Assembly: GCA_947628725.1 (NCBI GenBank)
Contig: CANRAQ010000002.1
Coordinates: 1 to 47,938, forward strand
From: an uncultured Bacilli bacterium
Lineage (GTDB): Bacteria; Bacillota_I; Bacilli_A; RF39; UBA660
Direction of reading: 5' to 3'
Length of the DNA stretch: 47,938 bases
Part shown: piece by piece, positions 26,469-34,691 of the stretch
Layout: the number at the start of each line of letters is the position of its first letter
How positions within the stretch are numbered: the stretch's first letter is position 1
The notes under the pieces: generated by a model
What the model saw: the letters and a program-made list of their open reading frames with translations, nothing else
Told to the model about the DNA's origin: nothing
Database searches by the model: none
Made by a program: the position numbers and the translations under genes

Positions 26469-26880
26469 TTATGTAAATAATTTTTTTAATAAATAATATA
26501 TAACATTTACAACCATAAAATTGCCTGTTTGCTGGTATAATAAAGTTTCACAACATACTTTACTTGCTTTTAAATAATCTTCATCATCTAAGCACATTAA
26601 TCTCCATACTTCTTGTGCAATTATTTTTCTAATTCTCATACTCTCTCCTTCACCACAACTTTAGTATTATTAACTGTATTATTTGTTGTTAATGTTGGAG
26701 CATATCCTAATTCTGAAAACAATCTTGATGATTGATAATACTTACTATAATTGTCAGTACCACATACTCCACCATTTTTGTATTTATCTAAATCTACTTC
26801 ATATCTTATTTCATCTGTATTTTTCTTCTTAAAAAATATTTTATTACCGATTCTTTTTATTTCACTATTTGTTAAATAAT
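26469..26880 (-). pseudogene. Remnant of a DNA (cytosine-5) methyltransferase
   Basis: Two overlapping reading frames make up the C-terminal third of a C5 methyltransferase. Frame one (about 26640-26880, no start codon) reads RIGNKIFFKKKNTDEIRYEV and then YYQSSRLFSELGYAPTLTTN, the region before the final motifs. It stops at an ATGA overlap. Frame two (26469-26639, 56 aa) reads RIRKIIAQEVWRLMCLDDED and later YQQTGNFMVVNV, a decayed version of the R.LTP.E..RL.GF.D and QaGNsiVV motifs. The catalytic PC and ENV motifs are missing, so it is inactive. It is probably the leftover of a phage or genomic island beside tRNA-Arg. Confidence -1.
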
Positions 26881-26902
26881 ATTTTTATGTACTTATTACA
26901 GT

Positions 26903-26929
26903 AAAAAAGAATATGTTTTTTCATATTCT
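26903..26929 (-). terminator. Terminator downstream of tRNA-Arg
   Basis: AGAATATG/CATATTCT arms with an A6 loop (minus strand), then T6. Confidence -1.
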
Positions 26930-27005
26930 CTTGTTTATATAATGTATTAATTATTGATATAACCTAAAACTTATTTAATTTTTAAATTTACATTACAACA
27001 TAAAC

Positions 27006-27082
27006 TGGTGTCCCCGATAGGACTCGAACCTACCACCTAAAGTTTAGGAAACTTTTGCTCTATCCTGATGAGCTACGGGGAC
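27006..27082 (-). tRNA. tRNA-Arg (anticodon CCT), CCA encoded
   Basis: Read on the minus strand, a complete cloverleaf forms: acceptor GTCCCCG/CGGGGAC, D arm GCTC...GAGC, anticodon stem AAAGT/ACTTT with loop TTCCTAA (anticodon CCT, reads AGG), T arm GTAGG/CCTAT with loop TTCGAGT, discriminator A and encoded CCA. No introns or mismatches apart from one G-T pair. Confidence -1.
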
Positions 27083-27130
27083 AAATAATTACATAATATA
27101 TTATAACATATTTTATAAAAAAGAAAATCC

Positions 27131-27152
27131 CTATAAAGAGATTTTAGTGTTA
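27131..27152 (-). terminator. Terminator of the DUF3048 gene
   Basis: Arms AAAATCTC/GGGATTTT (wobble pair) followed by CTTTTTT on the minus strand. Confidence -1.
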
Positions 27153-28205
27153 TTATTCAATTGTTATAGTTTGATTTTTAGGTTGTATTTCAACATAAGT
27201 ATTACCATCATTTAACTTTATAGTGGTTCCATCTAAATATTTATATGTAGTTTTACTACTTCTATCTGTTTTACTCCATTTTATTGGTACTGCATAACCA
27301 TTTGATATATATAAACCTTCTCCACTACCAATATTTTCTAAAGTTTGTCTACCTTTATCGTCCCCGCTTATAGTATAATTATTTACTTGGTATGTAATTA
27401 TATTTTTTGCAGTGTACTGTTGTTTTGTAACATAATCAGTATGAGCATATCCATTTTGGTATCTTTTATATACTTTATTTACTTCATCATATTCAAATGA
27501 AGTATTTCTACTATTTGAATAGCCAATATATACTTTATTAGCAGGAGTAGCACCTTCCATTGCAGATAGATCAATTTCTTTTGAACTATAATCAAATACT
27601 GGTTTAGATGTTGATGTTAACCTATAATTATAATAGTTGGCTCCACTAAGTATCTTATCTGTTGTTGTAAATGCTGTATGCTCTGTTGCAAGACCTAGTG
27701 AATAATCTCTAGTATAACCATTATAACTCATAAAGTTAATGTTATTTACTCCTAAAGTTCTAATATCATTTTCTGCTTGTGGACTCCATCCAAAATGAAC
27801 ATATATGGCATCATTTTCTAGAGCATAATCTAAAAAATAATGTCTAGAAGATCTAACTGAACCTATCCTATCTAAATTTTTGTCTTTAAATATTGCCATA
27901 AGTCTAGTGTATCCACCTTCTACTATAATTTCATAAACTAAATATGCATCTTGAAGCCCTGCTTGATATCCCCAAACAGTAGATATATTGTTAATCATTA
28001 CTGCATATGGTCTTGTATCAGAATTCAAATCTATTATTTTTACTGGTTCTTCTACTTCTACTTTTGGTTTTTCTTTATCAGTTTTATCACTAGTTTTAAC
28101 TTCACTATCTTTTGATGATAATAAATAAACTGCCAAAATTAATCCGATAGCAATTATAAGAAATAAAAATACTAATTTACCTCTATTATTTTTTCTTCTT
28201 TTCAT
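27153..28205 (-). CDS. DUF3048 (YerB-like) membrane-anchored protein
   Basis: The 350-aa protein has a short basic N-terminus, one membrane segment (about 10-28) and no lipobox, so it is probably an anchored extracytoplasmic protein. The family motifs are present: PYAVMINNISTVWGYQAGLQ, AYLVYEIIVEGGYTRLMAIF and IGSVRSSRHYFLDYALENDA, with VHFGWSPQAENDI following. The second half (about 200-350) is the YerB C-terminal domain (TYKYLDGTTIKL). The molecular function of DUF3048 is not established. It lies downstream of the SDR gene in the same direction but with a 109-base gap. Confidence -1.
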   Translation of the reverse strand: MKRRKNNRGKLVFLFLIIAIGLILAVYLLSSKDSEVKTSDKTDKEKPKVEVEEPVKIIDLNSDTRPYAVMINNISTVWGYQAGLQDAYLVYEIIVEGGYTRLMAIFKDKNLDRIGSVRSSRHYFLDYALENDAIYVHFGWSPQAENDIRTLGVNNINFMSYNGYTRDYSLGLATEHTAFTTTDKILSGANYYNYRLTSTSKPVFDYSSKEIDLSAMEGATPANKVYIGYSNSRNTSFEYDEVNKVYKRYQNGYAHTDYVTKQQYTAKNIITYQVNNYTISGDDKGRQTLENIGSGEGLYISNGYAVPIKWSKTDRSSKTTYKYLDGTTIKLNDGNTYVEIQPKNQTITIE

Positions 28206-28314
28206 TGTATCACCAATTTAATTATATCATATATAATTTTAATAATGAATAAAATATAAATTTTTATTGTCACATTTTGTAAAGTATAGTGTTTTTTATA
28301 GTAATCTTGCTATA

Positions 28315-29235
28315 CTATCCCATTACTTGACCGCCATTATTATGAATTACTTGGCCTGTCATATAACTAGAATCATCTGAAGCTAAAAATACAAAAGTTG
28401 GTGCGAGTTCATATGGCATTGCACCTCTTGCCATTGCTGCATCTGCTCCAAGTGATGGTATTTTTTCTTTTACCCAACATGCGGGTTGTAAAGGTGTCCA
28501 AAAGAATCCAGGTGCGATAGCATTTACTCTTATATTTTTAAGTGCTAAATTTCTAGCTAAGGCCCTAGTAAATCCTACTATTGCTCCTTTAGTTGTTACA
28601 TAATCTATAAGTTGTGGATCACCATAAAATGTGGTTACTGATGTTAAATTTATAATTGAATCACCAGGATTTAAATATGGCAATACTTCTCTTGTCAAAT
28701 AAAACATACCATATACATTTACTTTCATAGTCCAATCAAATTGATCGTCAGAAATATTTTCTAAAGAATCTTGTTGATATTGTACACCGGCATTATTTAC
28801 TAATATATTTATTTTCCCAAATCTATCTAAAGTAGCATCTACTATTTGCTTGCAAAAGTTTTCATCTGTTATATCCCCTGACATCAATAGGCATTCTCCA
28901 CCTAAACTTTCTATATATTCTTTAGTTTCATTTGCATCTACATGTTCATCATAATAAGGTATGACTACTTTAGCACCTTCTTTTACAAATGCAACTGCTG
29001 CTGCACGTCCAAGTCCGCTATCTGCACCTGTTATAATAGCTACTTTATCTTTTAATTTACCTGAGCCTATATAATTTGGATCATCAAATATTGGTCTAGG
29101 ATTCATTATATATTCAAGGCCAGGTTGTTCTGGTTGAGACTGCTCACCAGCCATTATCTTATATTCTGTACTTTGAATACCTATATTATCATAATAATTA
29201 TAAAATTTATTACCAAATTTATAATCATAATTCAT
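28315..29235 (-). CDS. SDR oxidoreductase, YhdF/GsiB-locus general-stress type
   Basis: The 306-aa protein is a classical short-chain dehydrogenase with the cofactor motif TGADSGLGRAAA, NNAGVQ, and catalytic Ser...YVTTK (Tyr and Lys four residues apart). It has the roughly 45-residue N-terminal extension ending YIMNPRPIFDDPNYIGSGKL that marks the YhdF/YdaD/YghA subgroup. Those proteins are NAD(P)-dependent, often induced by stress, with poorly defined substrates. A hairpin with GTATAG/CTATAC arms (28288-28317) overlaps the stop codon and may terminate it. Confidence -1.
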   Translation of the reverse strand: MNYDYKFGNKFYNYYDNIGIQSTEYKIMAGEQSQPEQPGLEYIMNPRPIFDDPNYIGSGKLKDKVAIITGADSGLGRAAAVAFVKEGAKVVIPYYDEHVDANETKEYIESLGGECLLMSGDITDENFCKQIVDATLDRFGKINILVNNAGVQYQQDSLENISDDQFDWTMKVNVYGMFYLTREVLPYLNPGDSIINLTSVTTFYGDPQLIDYVTTKGAIVGFTRALARNLALKNIRVNAIAPGFFWTPLQPACWVKEKIPSLGADAAMARGAMPYELAPTFVFLASDDSSYMTGQVIHNNGGQVMG

Positions 29236-29291
29236 CTTAACACTCTCCTCTTTATACTATATGCAATTAGAACAAAGAGTTAAAAAAAGAG

Positions 29292-29699
29292 TTAGTCTCT
29301 TTCTTTGAATGATCTTAATATTTCACCTGTAGTAGCATCTATATAAAATTCATATTCGTTTCTGTCATATTTAAATTCAATTTCATATACTGTTTTTCCA
29401 TATTTATAATCTAAATCACTACTCATATCATAAATATTATTCTCATTTATATTTAAGTTATCTAAAGCAATTTTTAAAGCTTCAGTAGATGAAATATAAT
29501 TGTCATCGTACTTTATATCATCATGATCATCATAATCATTATCATAGTTATTATTATTAATTTGTGGTGTGTTGTAATCATCTTTATCATCTAGATGTTC
29601 CATTTTTAAATATAAAGCTACACATATAATTACCAATAATAAAACTATTACTGATAATAAAATTATTATTAAATTATTTTTCTTATTTTCTTTTTCCAT
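29292..29699 (-). CDS. Membrane-anchored PepSY-domain protein
   Basis: ATG 29699 is preferred because GAGGT lies just upstream (the longer start reads through it). The 135-aa protein has one N-terminal membrane segment (about 10-31), an acidic Asp/Asn/Tyr-rich linker, and a C-terminal PepSY domain (about 70-132: SSTEALKIALDNLNI, YEIEFKYDRNEYEFYIDATT, GEILRSF). PepSY domains commonly act as inhibitors or chaperones of extracellular proteases. No protease is adjacent, so the partner is unknown. Confidence -1.
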   Translation of the reverse strand: MEKENKKNNLIIILLSVIVLLLVIICVALYLKMEHLDDKDDYNTPQINNNNYDNDYDDHDDIKYDDNYISSTEALKIALDNLNINENNIYDMSSDLDYKYGKTVYEIEFKYDRNEYEFYIDATTGEILRSFKERD

Positions 29700-29726
29700 A
29701 AATACATACCTCATTTCTTTAAAATC

Positions 29727-30485
29727 TTATACACAAGTATAACCACCATCTATAGGTAAAATTATACCTGTTACATAACTAGCTTCATCACTTGCTAAAA
29801 AGATTGCTCCTGCATTTAGTTCACCCTCACTACCATATCTTTTCATAGGAACATGTTCTTCAGCAAATTTTTGAAATTTATCAGTTTTTAATACTTCTGT
29901 TGTTAATTCCGTATAAAAATATCCAGGACATATAGTATTTACTGTTATGTTATATGGAGCAAGTTCAGCAGCAGCCGCTCTTGTAAAGTTTACTACGCCT
30001 CCCTTCGATGAATGATAAGCTATTGTAGGTATTTCAGTATTTCCAACTAATCCATACATACTTGAAATATTAATTATTCTACCATAATTGTTCTTTTTCA
30101 TAATATTAGCAAAAGTTCTAGTCATCTTAAATACTGATGTTAAATCTGTATCTATTGTAAAGTTCCATTCATCATCTGTCATATCTAATACACCTTTATC
30201 TTTTGATGCTCCTGCGCAGTTTACAAGTATATCTACACGTCCAAATTCTTCTTCTATTATTTTTGCACATTCATTTATATTATTTGTATTAGTAACATCA
30301 CATCTAAGTGGTAAAACTTTGACATTTTCTTTTTCTAGTTCACTTTTAAAAGCGTTAAGTCTATCTATTCTTCTTGCCATTATAACTAAATCTGCACCTT
30401 GTTTAGCAAACGCTAAAGCCATCTGTTTTCCAAGCCCTGAAGATGCTCCTGTTATTACAGCAATTCTACCTTTTAAATTAAACAT
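29727..30485 (-). CDS. SDR oxidoreductase, gluconate 5-dehydrogenase-like
   Basis: The 252-aa classical SDR has TGASSGLGKQMA, NCAGASKD, ISSMYG and catalytic YHSSKGG. The C-terminus ends IILPIDGGYTCV. The sequence resembles gluconate 5-dehydrogenase or 3-oxoacyl reductase-type enzymes, but the substrate cannot be read. It overlaps the thioredoxin gene upstream by 8 bases, so the two are probably co-translated and redox-linked. Confidence -1.
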   Translation of the reverse strand: MFNLKGRIAVITGASSGLGKQMALAFAKQGADLVIMARRIDRLNAFKSELEKENVKVLPLRCDVTNTNNINECAKIIEEEFGRVDILVNCAGASKDKGVLDMTDDEWNFTIDTDLTSVFKMTRTFANIMKKNNYGRIINISSMYGLVGNTEIPTIAYHSSKGGVVNFTRAAAAELAPYNITVNTICPGYFYTELTTEVLKTDKFQKFAEEHVPMKRYGSEGELNAGAIFLASDEASYVTGIILPIDGGYTCV

Positions 30486-30801
30486 ATGATTCCCACTTTC
30501 TTATTAAATCTCTAAATTCATCTTTTGGCCTAAATCCAATAAATTTATTTTTTAGTTTTCCATTTTCAAATAGCAGTATTGTTGGAATAGACATTATATC
30601 ATATTTCATAGAAACACCATCATTTTCATCTACATTTATTTTATAAAATTTGATATCTTTAAATTCATTAGCTAGTTCGTCGATAATTGGAGCCATCATT
30701 TTACATGGTCCACACCATGATGCGTAACAATCTAATACTACTTTTTTATCACTCTTAATTACTTCATCTAATTTTTCGTCATTTATTTCTATCACTTTCA
30801 T
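30478..30801 (-). CDS. trxA: Thioredoxin
   Basis: The 107-aa protein has the thioredoxin active site YASWCGPCKMMAP (WCGPC), the cis-Pro loop IPTILLF and the FENGKLKNKFIGF strand. The size is typical. It is a cytosolic dithiol reductant for ribonucleotide reductase and other targets. It is coupled to a downstream SDR by an 8-base overlap. Genomes often have several thioredoxins, so whether this is the housekeeping copy is unknown. Confidence -1.
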   Translation of the reverse strand: MKVIEINDEKLDEVIKSDKKVVLDCYASWCGPCKMMAPIIDELANEFKDIKFYKINVDENDGVSMKYDIMSIPTILLFENGKLKNKFIGFRPKDEFRDLIRKWESYV

Positions 30802-30898
30802 TAGATATTTTTCCTTTCTTAATTATGCTTTATCATTTAATTAAATTGTATTCAATTTAAAATGAAATGTCAATATGTTAATTATAATTTTACAATGA

Positions 30899-30927
30899 AA
30901 AAGGATTAAAACTTTTCTTTAATCCTT
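30899..30927 (-). terminator. Terminator after the acidic-repeat protein gene
   Basis: Ten-bp arms AAGGATTAAA (30918-30927 on the minus strand) and TTTAATCCTT with a 7-base loop, then T5 on the minus strand. Confidence -1.
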
Positions 30928-30933
30928 AAGTTA

Positions 30934-32988
30934 TTATTCATTTATTCCTTCCGGTTCGATAATTTCTGTATTATCTATATTGTAAATTACTAAATCTATA
31001 CTATTATCTCCAAAATCTGCATGCATTTCTCTTACATAATTATCTTTATCTAAACTAACAGTAAGTGTTATATTTTCATCGAATTTATTGCTTTCATTAA
31101 ATACATGACTGTATGCAAGATTTGCATCGGCTTTATATAATACTATAGTATATGTAGTTATATCTCCATCTACACTCACATCTTTTATATCAAAAACTCT
31201 ATTTAAGAAATATAACTCTACTGGTGTAAAAATAGTATGTTTAGTTACATTTTTTACCCAAGTATCTGTACCAGTAAATTTAGTCCAACTTTTATGATGA
31301 TATGATGGTCCAACATAATTATGATCTACATACATACCTGGTGTCCCTTTATAATAAGTTTCACTTTGTGATGTTTCAAATATAGCGGAATTTTGTTCTC
31401 TATTATATTTTACAACTTTTCCATTTAATTTATATGTAGCGCTATTAACATCTCTAGTTTTTGCATATGCTTCCTCTATTTTAGAAGCCATTTCTCTTTT
31501 TTCAGTTGCTGTTAATTCTTTAGATTGTTCACGTTCAGTTAATACTACATTTAAATCTTTAGGTCTTTCAACATTTGTTTCATTAAAATTACCCATATGT
31601 AGTCTTACATGAAGTTCTGATGATTTATTTGTTAAAACTTCTTCTGTCCAATCACTATGTACTAATACTATATAACCATCATGATTGATACAAACATCTA
31701 GTTTTATATCTGTTTTAAACATATTTAAAATATTATATTGTACTTCTGCAACTTTATTAGCGTAAGCATTATCTATAGTTACAACATAAGTACTAAAAGC
31801 ATATCTTCCTGATTCTGGTTTAATTTCTTTAACATCTTTTATTTCATCAAAGAAACTAAGAGTACCTATACCAAATATAGAATGTAGTGATGGTGCTTTA
31901 ACCCATTCTTTTGAATCATCACTTTTAATCCATCTATCTTGATTATAATAACTGCTAACAAATGATTCACCATTATATCTTCCAGCAGCGCCTTCTAAAT
32001 ATTCTTCTACTCCATCTCCAAGAAGCCAACTTCTATTTTGAAGTTTATTATATTTTCTCTTGTAATATGAATTATACATTCCTTTTAATTCAAATGTATA
32101 ATATATACTATCAGTATTTTGAGTTCTTTTTGCTGCATCTTGAAGTAATTTGATTAGTTCTTCATTTTTAACTTTATTATCGTCGACTGGTTGAGTTTCT
32201 TCACTTGATTGTTTTTCATTATTTGACTCAATATTTGGAGTTACTTCAGGATTGCTTAATTCTGGAGTATCTTCCTTTTTAGGTTCATCTATTTGTGGTT
32301 CATTTTCAGTTCCTTGATTTTCTTCTGGGTCACTTACTCCTGGAACACTTTCCTCTTCTTTAGGTTCATCCTTTTCTGGTTCTTGTTCAGTCTCTTGATT
32401 TTCCTCTGGTTCTTTTACTTCTGGAATGTCTTCCTCTTCTTTAGAATCATCAATTTCTGGTTCTTGTTCAGTTCCTGGGTTTACCTCTGGTTCTTTTACT
32501 TCTGGAATGTCTTCCTCTTCTTTAGAATCATCTGTTTCTGGTTCTTGTTCATTTCCTTGCTCTACTTTAGGTTCACTTACTTCTGGAACAGTTTCTTCTT
32601 TTTTAGGTTCATCAATTTCTGACTTATTTTCAGTTTCCTGATCTACTTCAGGTTCATTTACCTCTGGTTTAGTTACCTGTTCAACATTTTCTTTTTTAGA
32701 TTCTTCTTTAACATTACTTTTTGTAGTTGTATTTTTTGTATTTACTAATTCTTCTACATCTCCAATTTTAACTTGATATTCTGGTAATGCTTTAGAATCT
32801 GTACTTGTGTTAATTTCACTTGTTTTTTCTTCTTTAGTATCATCTAATTTTACTTTTTCTTCAACTTTATCTGATGCCTTATTATCAGTTTCAACATTTT
32901 TGTTAACAAAGACATTAGGTAAAATAATTGCGCTTGCTGCTACTAAAGATGAACATGTCAAAATTATAGCTATCAATGTTTTTTTCAT
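30934..32988 (-). CDS. Exported protein with 27-residue acidic repeats and a duplicated C-terminal domain
   Basis: The 684-aa protein has an N-terminal signal/anchor (about 5-24) without a lipobox or LPXTG motif. Residues about 95-260 are an acidic Glu/Pro/Lys-rich stalk of about six 27-residue repeats (pattern EP...Q.TEQEPE.D..KEEE). Two related globular domains follow (about 275-460 and 495-684): both run A..RT...DS..Y...G....Y and later W.K......WVK....H.IF....L.F. They look like LppX/DUF-type lipoprotein domains with a lipid-binding-like fold, but that is an inference. The stalk suggests the duplicated domain is held away from the membrane. Terminator at 30899-30927. Confidence -1.
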   Translation of the reverse strand: MKKTLIAIILTCSSLVAASAIILPNVFVNKNVETDNKASDKVEEKVKLDDTKEEKTSEINTSTDSKALPEYQVKIGDVEELVNTKNTTTKSNVKEESKKENVEQVTKPEVNEPEVDQETENKSEIDEPKKEETVPEVSEPKVEQGNEQEPETDDSKEEEDIPEVKEPEVNPGTEQEPEIDDSKEEEDIPEVKEPEENQETEQEPEKDEPKEEESVPGVSDPEENQGTENEPQIDEPKKEDTPELSNPEVTPNIESNNEKQSSEETQPVDDNKVKNEELIKLLQDAAKRTQNTDSIYYTFELKGMYNSYYKRKYNKLQNRSWLLGDGVEEYLEGAAGRYNGESFVSSYYNQDRWIKSDDSKEWVKAPSLHSIFGIGTLSFFDEIKDVKEIKPESGRYAFSTYVVTIDNAYANKVAEVQYNILNMFKTDIKLDVCINHDGYIVLVHSDWTEEVLTNKSSELHVRLHMGNFNETNVERPKDLNVVLTEREQSKELTATEKREMASKIEEAYAKTRDVNSATYKLNGKVVKYNREQNSAIFETSQSETYYKGTPGMYVDHNYVGPSYHHKSWTKFTGTDTWVKNVTKHTIFTPVELYFLNRVFDIKDVSVDGDITTYTIVLYKADANLAYSHVFNESNKFDENITLTVSLDKDNYVREMHADFGDNSIDLVIYNIDNTEIIEPEGINE
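32280..32640 (-). repeat. 81-bp tandem repeats encoding the acidic stalk
   Basis: About six in-frame copies of an 81-bp unit (27 codons), with the two middle ones nearly identical in DNA. Copy number is likely to vary between strains. Confidence -1.
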
Positions 32989-33122
32989 AATATATCCTCC
33001 TTCTACACAGATTATATCATTATATCTTTTTAATTGTCAATTGCATTCACTATATATATATGACAATTTTTATATATAGATATCGTATTTAACTATTAAA
33101 ATTGATTTTTAATTTTTACATG

Positions 33123-33818
33123 TTAATCATTTTTATATTTTTCAAATAATTTGTTTGCTTTTTCTGTCATATCATCTATTATTTCATCAGTTAGTTCTTG
33201 ATATCCATCTTTTTGATTATCTGATAAGCATTCATCTAATGCGATTGCTTCACCATCTTTATATGCTACTAAAGTTGGTGCATATAATCTATTTTCACCT
33301 GTCTTCACTTCTTTATCACCATTCGTTAAAGTGTATGGAGTTAAAAAATCATCTAATGTATCTAATACATCATGATAATATTTATCAGGATATACATCAT
33401 ATATTACTTTATTATTTTTATCTAATTTATAATATCCTCTTAAATCTGATTGCTTTGTGTTATCTTCTCTTATATTTATGTAATATATTTTATTTATATT
33501 ATTTTCTTTTGCTGATTTTATAATATAAGGTATAACTGTTCTACACCATGGGCATGCAGCAAAACCTACATATAGAATAAATGAATCATCATTTTCTATT
33601 TTCTCTTTAACATCTTTAAATGTTGTATAGACTATTGGATTATCCTCATCTATATTTATACTTCTATAATATACTCCCTTTTCAGTTGTTTCAACTCCAT
33701 TAAGTGATTCATAGTCATTTTTAAATTTTAATGCATCACTATCTTGATTTTTATTAGAACATCCAGTTAGAACTATAATTGACAAAATTATAACAATTAA
33801 TATACTTTTTCTTTTCAT
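33123..33818 (-). CDS. Thioredoxin-fold lipoprotein
   Basis: The 231-aa protein starts MKRKSILIVIILSIIVLTGC, a lipoprotein signal with lipobox LTGC (Cys20). The rest is a thioredoxin-like domain: YVGFAACPWCRTVIPYII with a CPWC active site, IYYINI, and a later LYAPTLVAYKDGEAI with the expected cis-Pro position. It is probably a membrane-anchored disulfide reductase or oxidant on the outer face. An extra long loop (about 120-165) lies between the two halves. Substrate unknown. Confidence -1.
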   Translation of the reverse strand: MKRKSILIVIILSIIVLTGCSNKNQDSDALKFKNDYESLNGVETTEKGVYYRSINIDEDNPIVYTTFKDVKEKIENDDSFILYVGFAACPWCRTVIPYIIKSAKENNINKIYYINIREDNTKQSDLRGYYKLDKNNKVIYDVYPDKYYHDVLDTLDDFLTPYTLTNGDKEVKTGENRLYAPTLVAYKDGEAIALDECLSDNQKDGYQELTDEIIDDMTEKANKLFEKYKND

Positions 33819-33877
33819 TTTCCCACCTCAATAAAATTATACATTAAAATATAACAATATTAAATAAAATATTAGTT

Positions 33878-33904
33878 GAAAAAACTTCAACCATCAGTTG
33901 AAGT
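33878..33904 (-). terminator. Terminator of the XRE regulator gene
   Basis: Arms ACTTCAAC/GTTGAAGT, loop of five bases, then T6 on the minus strand. Confidence -1.
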
Positions 33905-33906
33905 CA

Positions 33907-34605
33907 TCATTTACATTCGTTATTGCTCATTTCAATTGGTATTTTATAACTTATAGTTTTATTTTTATTATTAACTGCTTTAATCTCTATATACATTGAA
34001 GACTTTATAAACATAGTGCAGTTTGATGAATAATGATCCATACGTATTTTTAAATCACTCAAGTAGTCTATTAATGTAGAATTTTTCTTACTTTCACAAG
34101 AAGATACTTCTACATTTTTACTATCTTTTTCCTCATATAATTTACAACTTATTTCATCATATATTATGTTATCATCATTTCCAGTATAAATTACATCATT
34201 TATTATAAGAGAAGTTCTATTATCAGTTATAACTACACTTCCTACTACTTTAAAGTCACTATTAGTTGAATTTACCTCATTAAATTCAAAATTATCTTTA
34301 TTTAAATTATTATTTATAAGAAAATATAATATAAATCCAATTACTATAATTATTAATAAAATTGCAACTATCAATAATTTACTTTTCTTATTTTTATTAT
34401 CAGTTGCTTCAATAATATCATCAATATTTACATTAAACTGCTTTTTTATCTCTTTAAGTGTAGAAATGTCTGGCAAATTTTTACCATTTTCCCATTTACT
34501 AACCGCTTGGAATGATACTCCAAGCCTTTCAGCAAATGCTTGTTGTGAAAGATTGTTATCTTTTCTTATTTTTTTTATGAAATTTCCAATTTTTTCTTGA
34601 TTCAT
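33907..34605 (-). CDS. Membrane-bound XRE-family regulator
   Basis: The 232-aa protein (ATG 34605, with GGTGATTG upstream) has an N-terminal HTH_XRE domain (about 8-62: NNLSQQAFAERLGVSFQAVS, KWENGKNLPDI). One membrane segment (about 78-98) and an extracytoplasmic C-terminal domain of about 130 residues with paired Cys (SCKLYEEKD, SSCESKK) follow. This topology suggests a one-component sensor that binds DNA from the membrane. Neighbouring genes are a redox lipoprotein and an OatA-like acyltransferase, which are candidate targets. No operator was identified. Confidence -1.
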   Translation of the reverse strand: MNQEKIGNFIKKIRKDNNLSQQAFAERLGVSFQAVSKWENGKNLPDISTLKEIKKQFNVNIDDIIEATDNKNKKSKLLIVAILLIIIVIGFILYFLINNNLNKDNFEFNEVNSTNSDFKVVGSVVITDNRTSLIINDVIYTGNDDNIIYDEISCKLYEEKDSKNVEVSSCESKKNSTLIDYLSDLKIRMDHYSSNCTMFIKSSMYIEIKAVNNKNKTISYKIPIEMSNNECK

Positions 34606-34691
34606 ACAATCACCGTACATCCTATTTACAATTATAACATAAAATTTAATACTTTAGTAAATGTTATAAATTAATGCTTTTTTGATCAATA

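Noticed and set aside
24240..27000. Reverse transcriptase or template repeat next to the DGR-like target
   Set aside because: I looked for a YxDD-type ORF and for a second copy of the GC-rich tail on both strands in the window and found neither; the gap holds only the msl relic and terminators.
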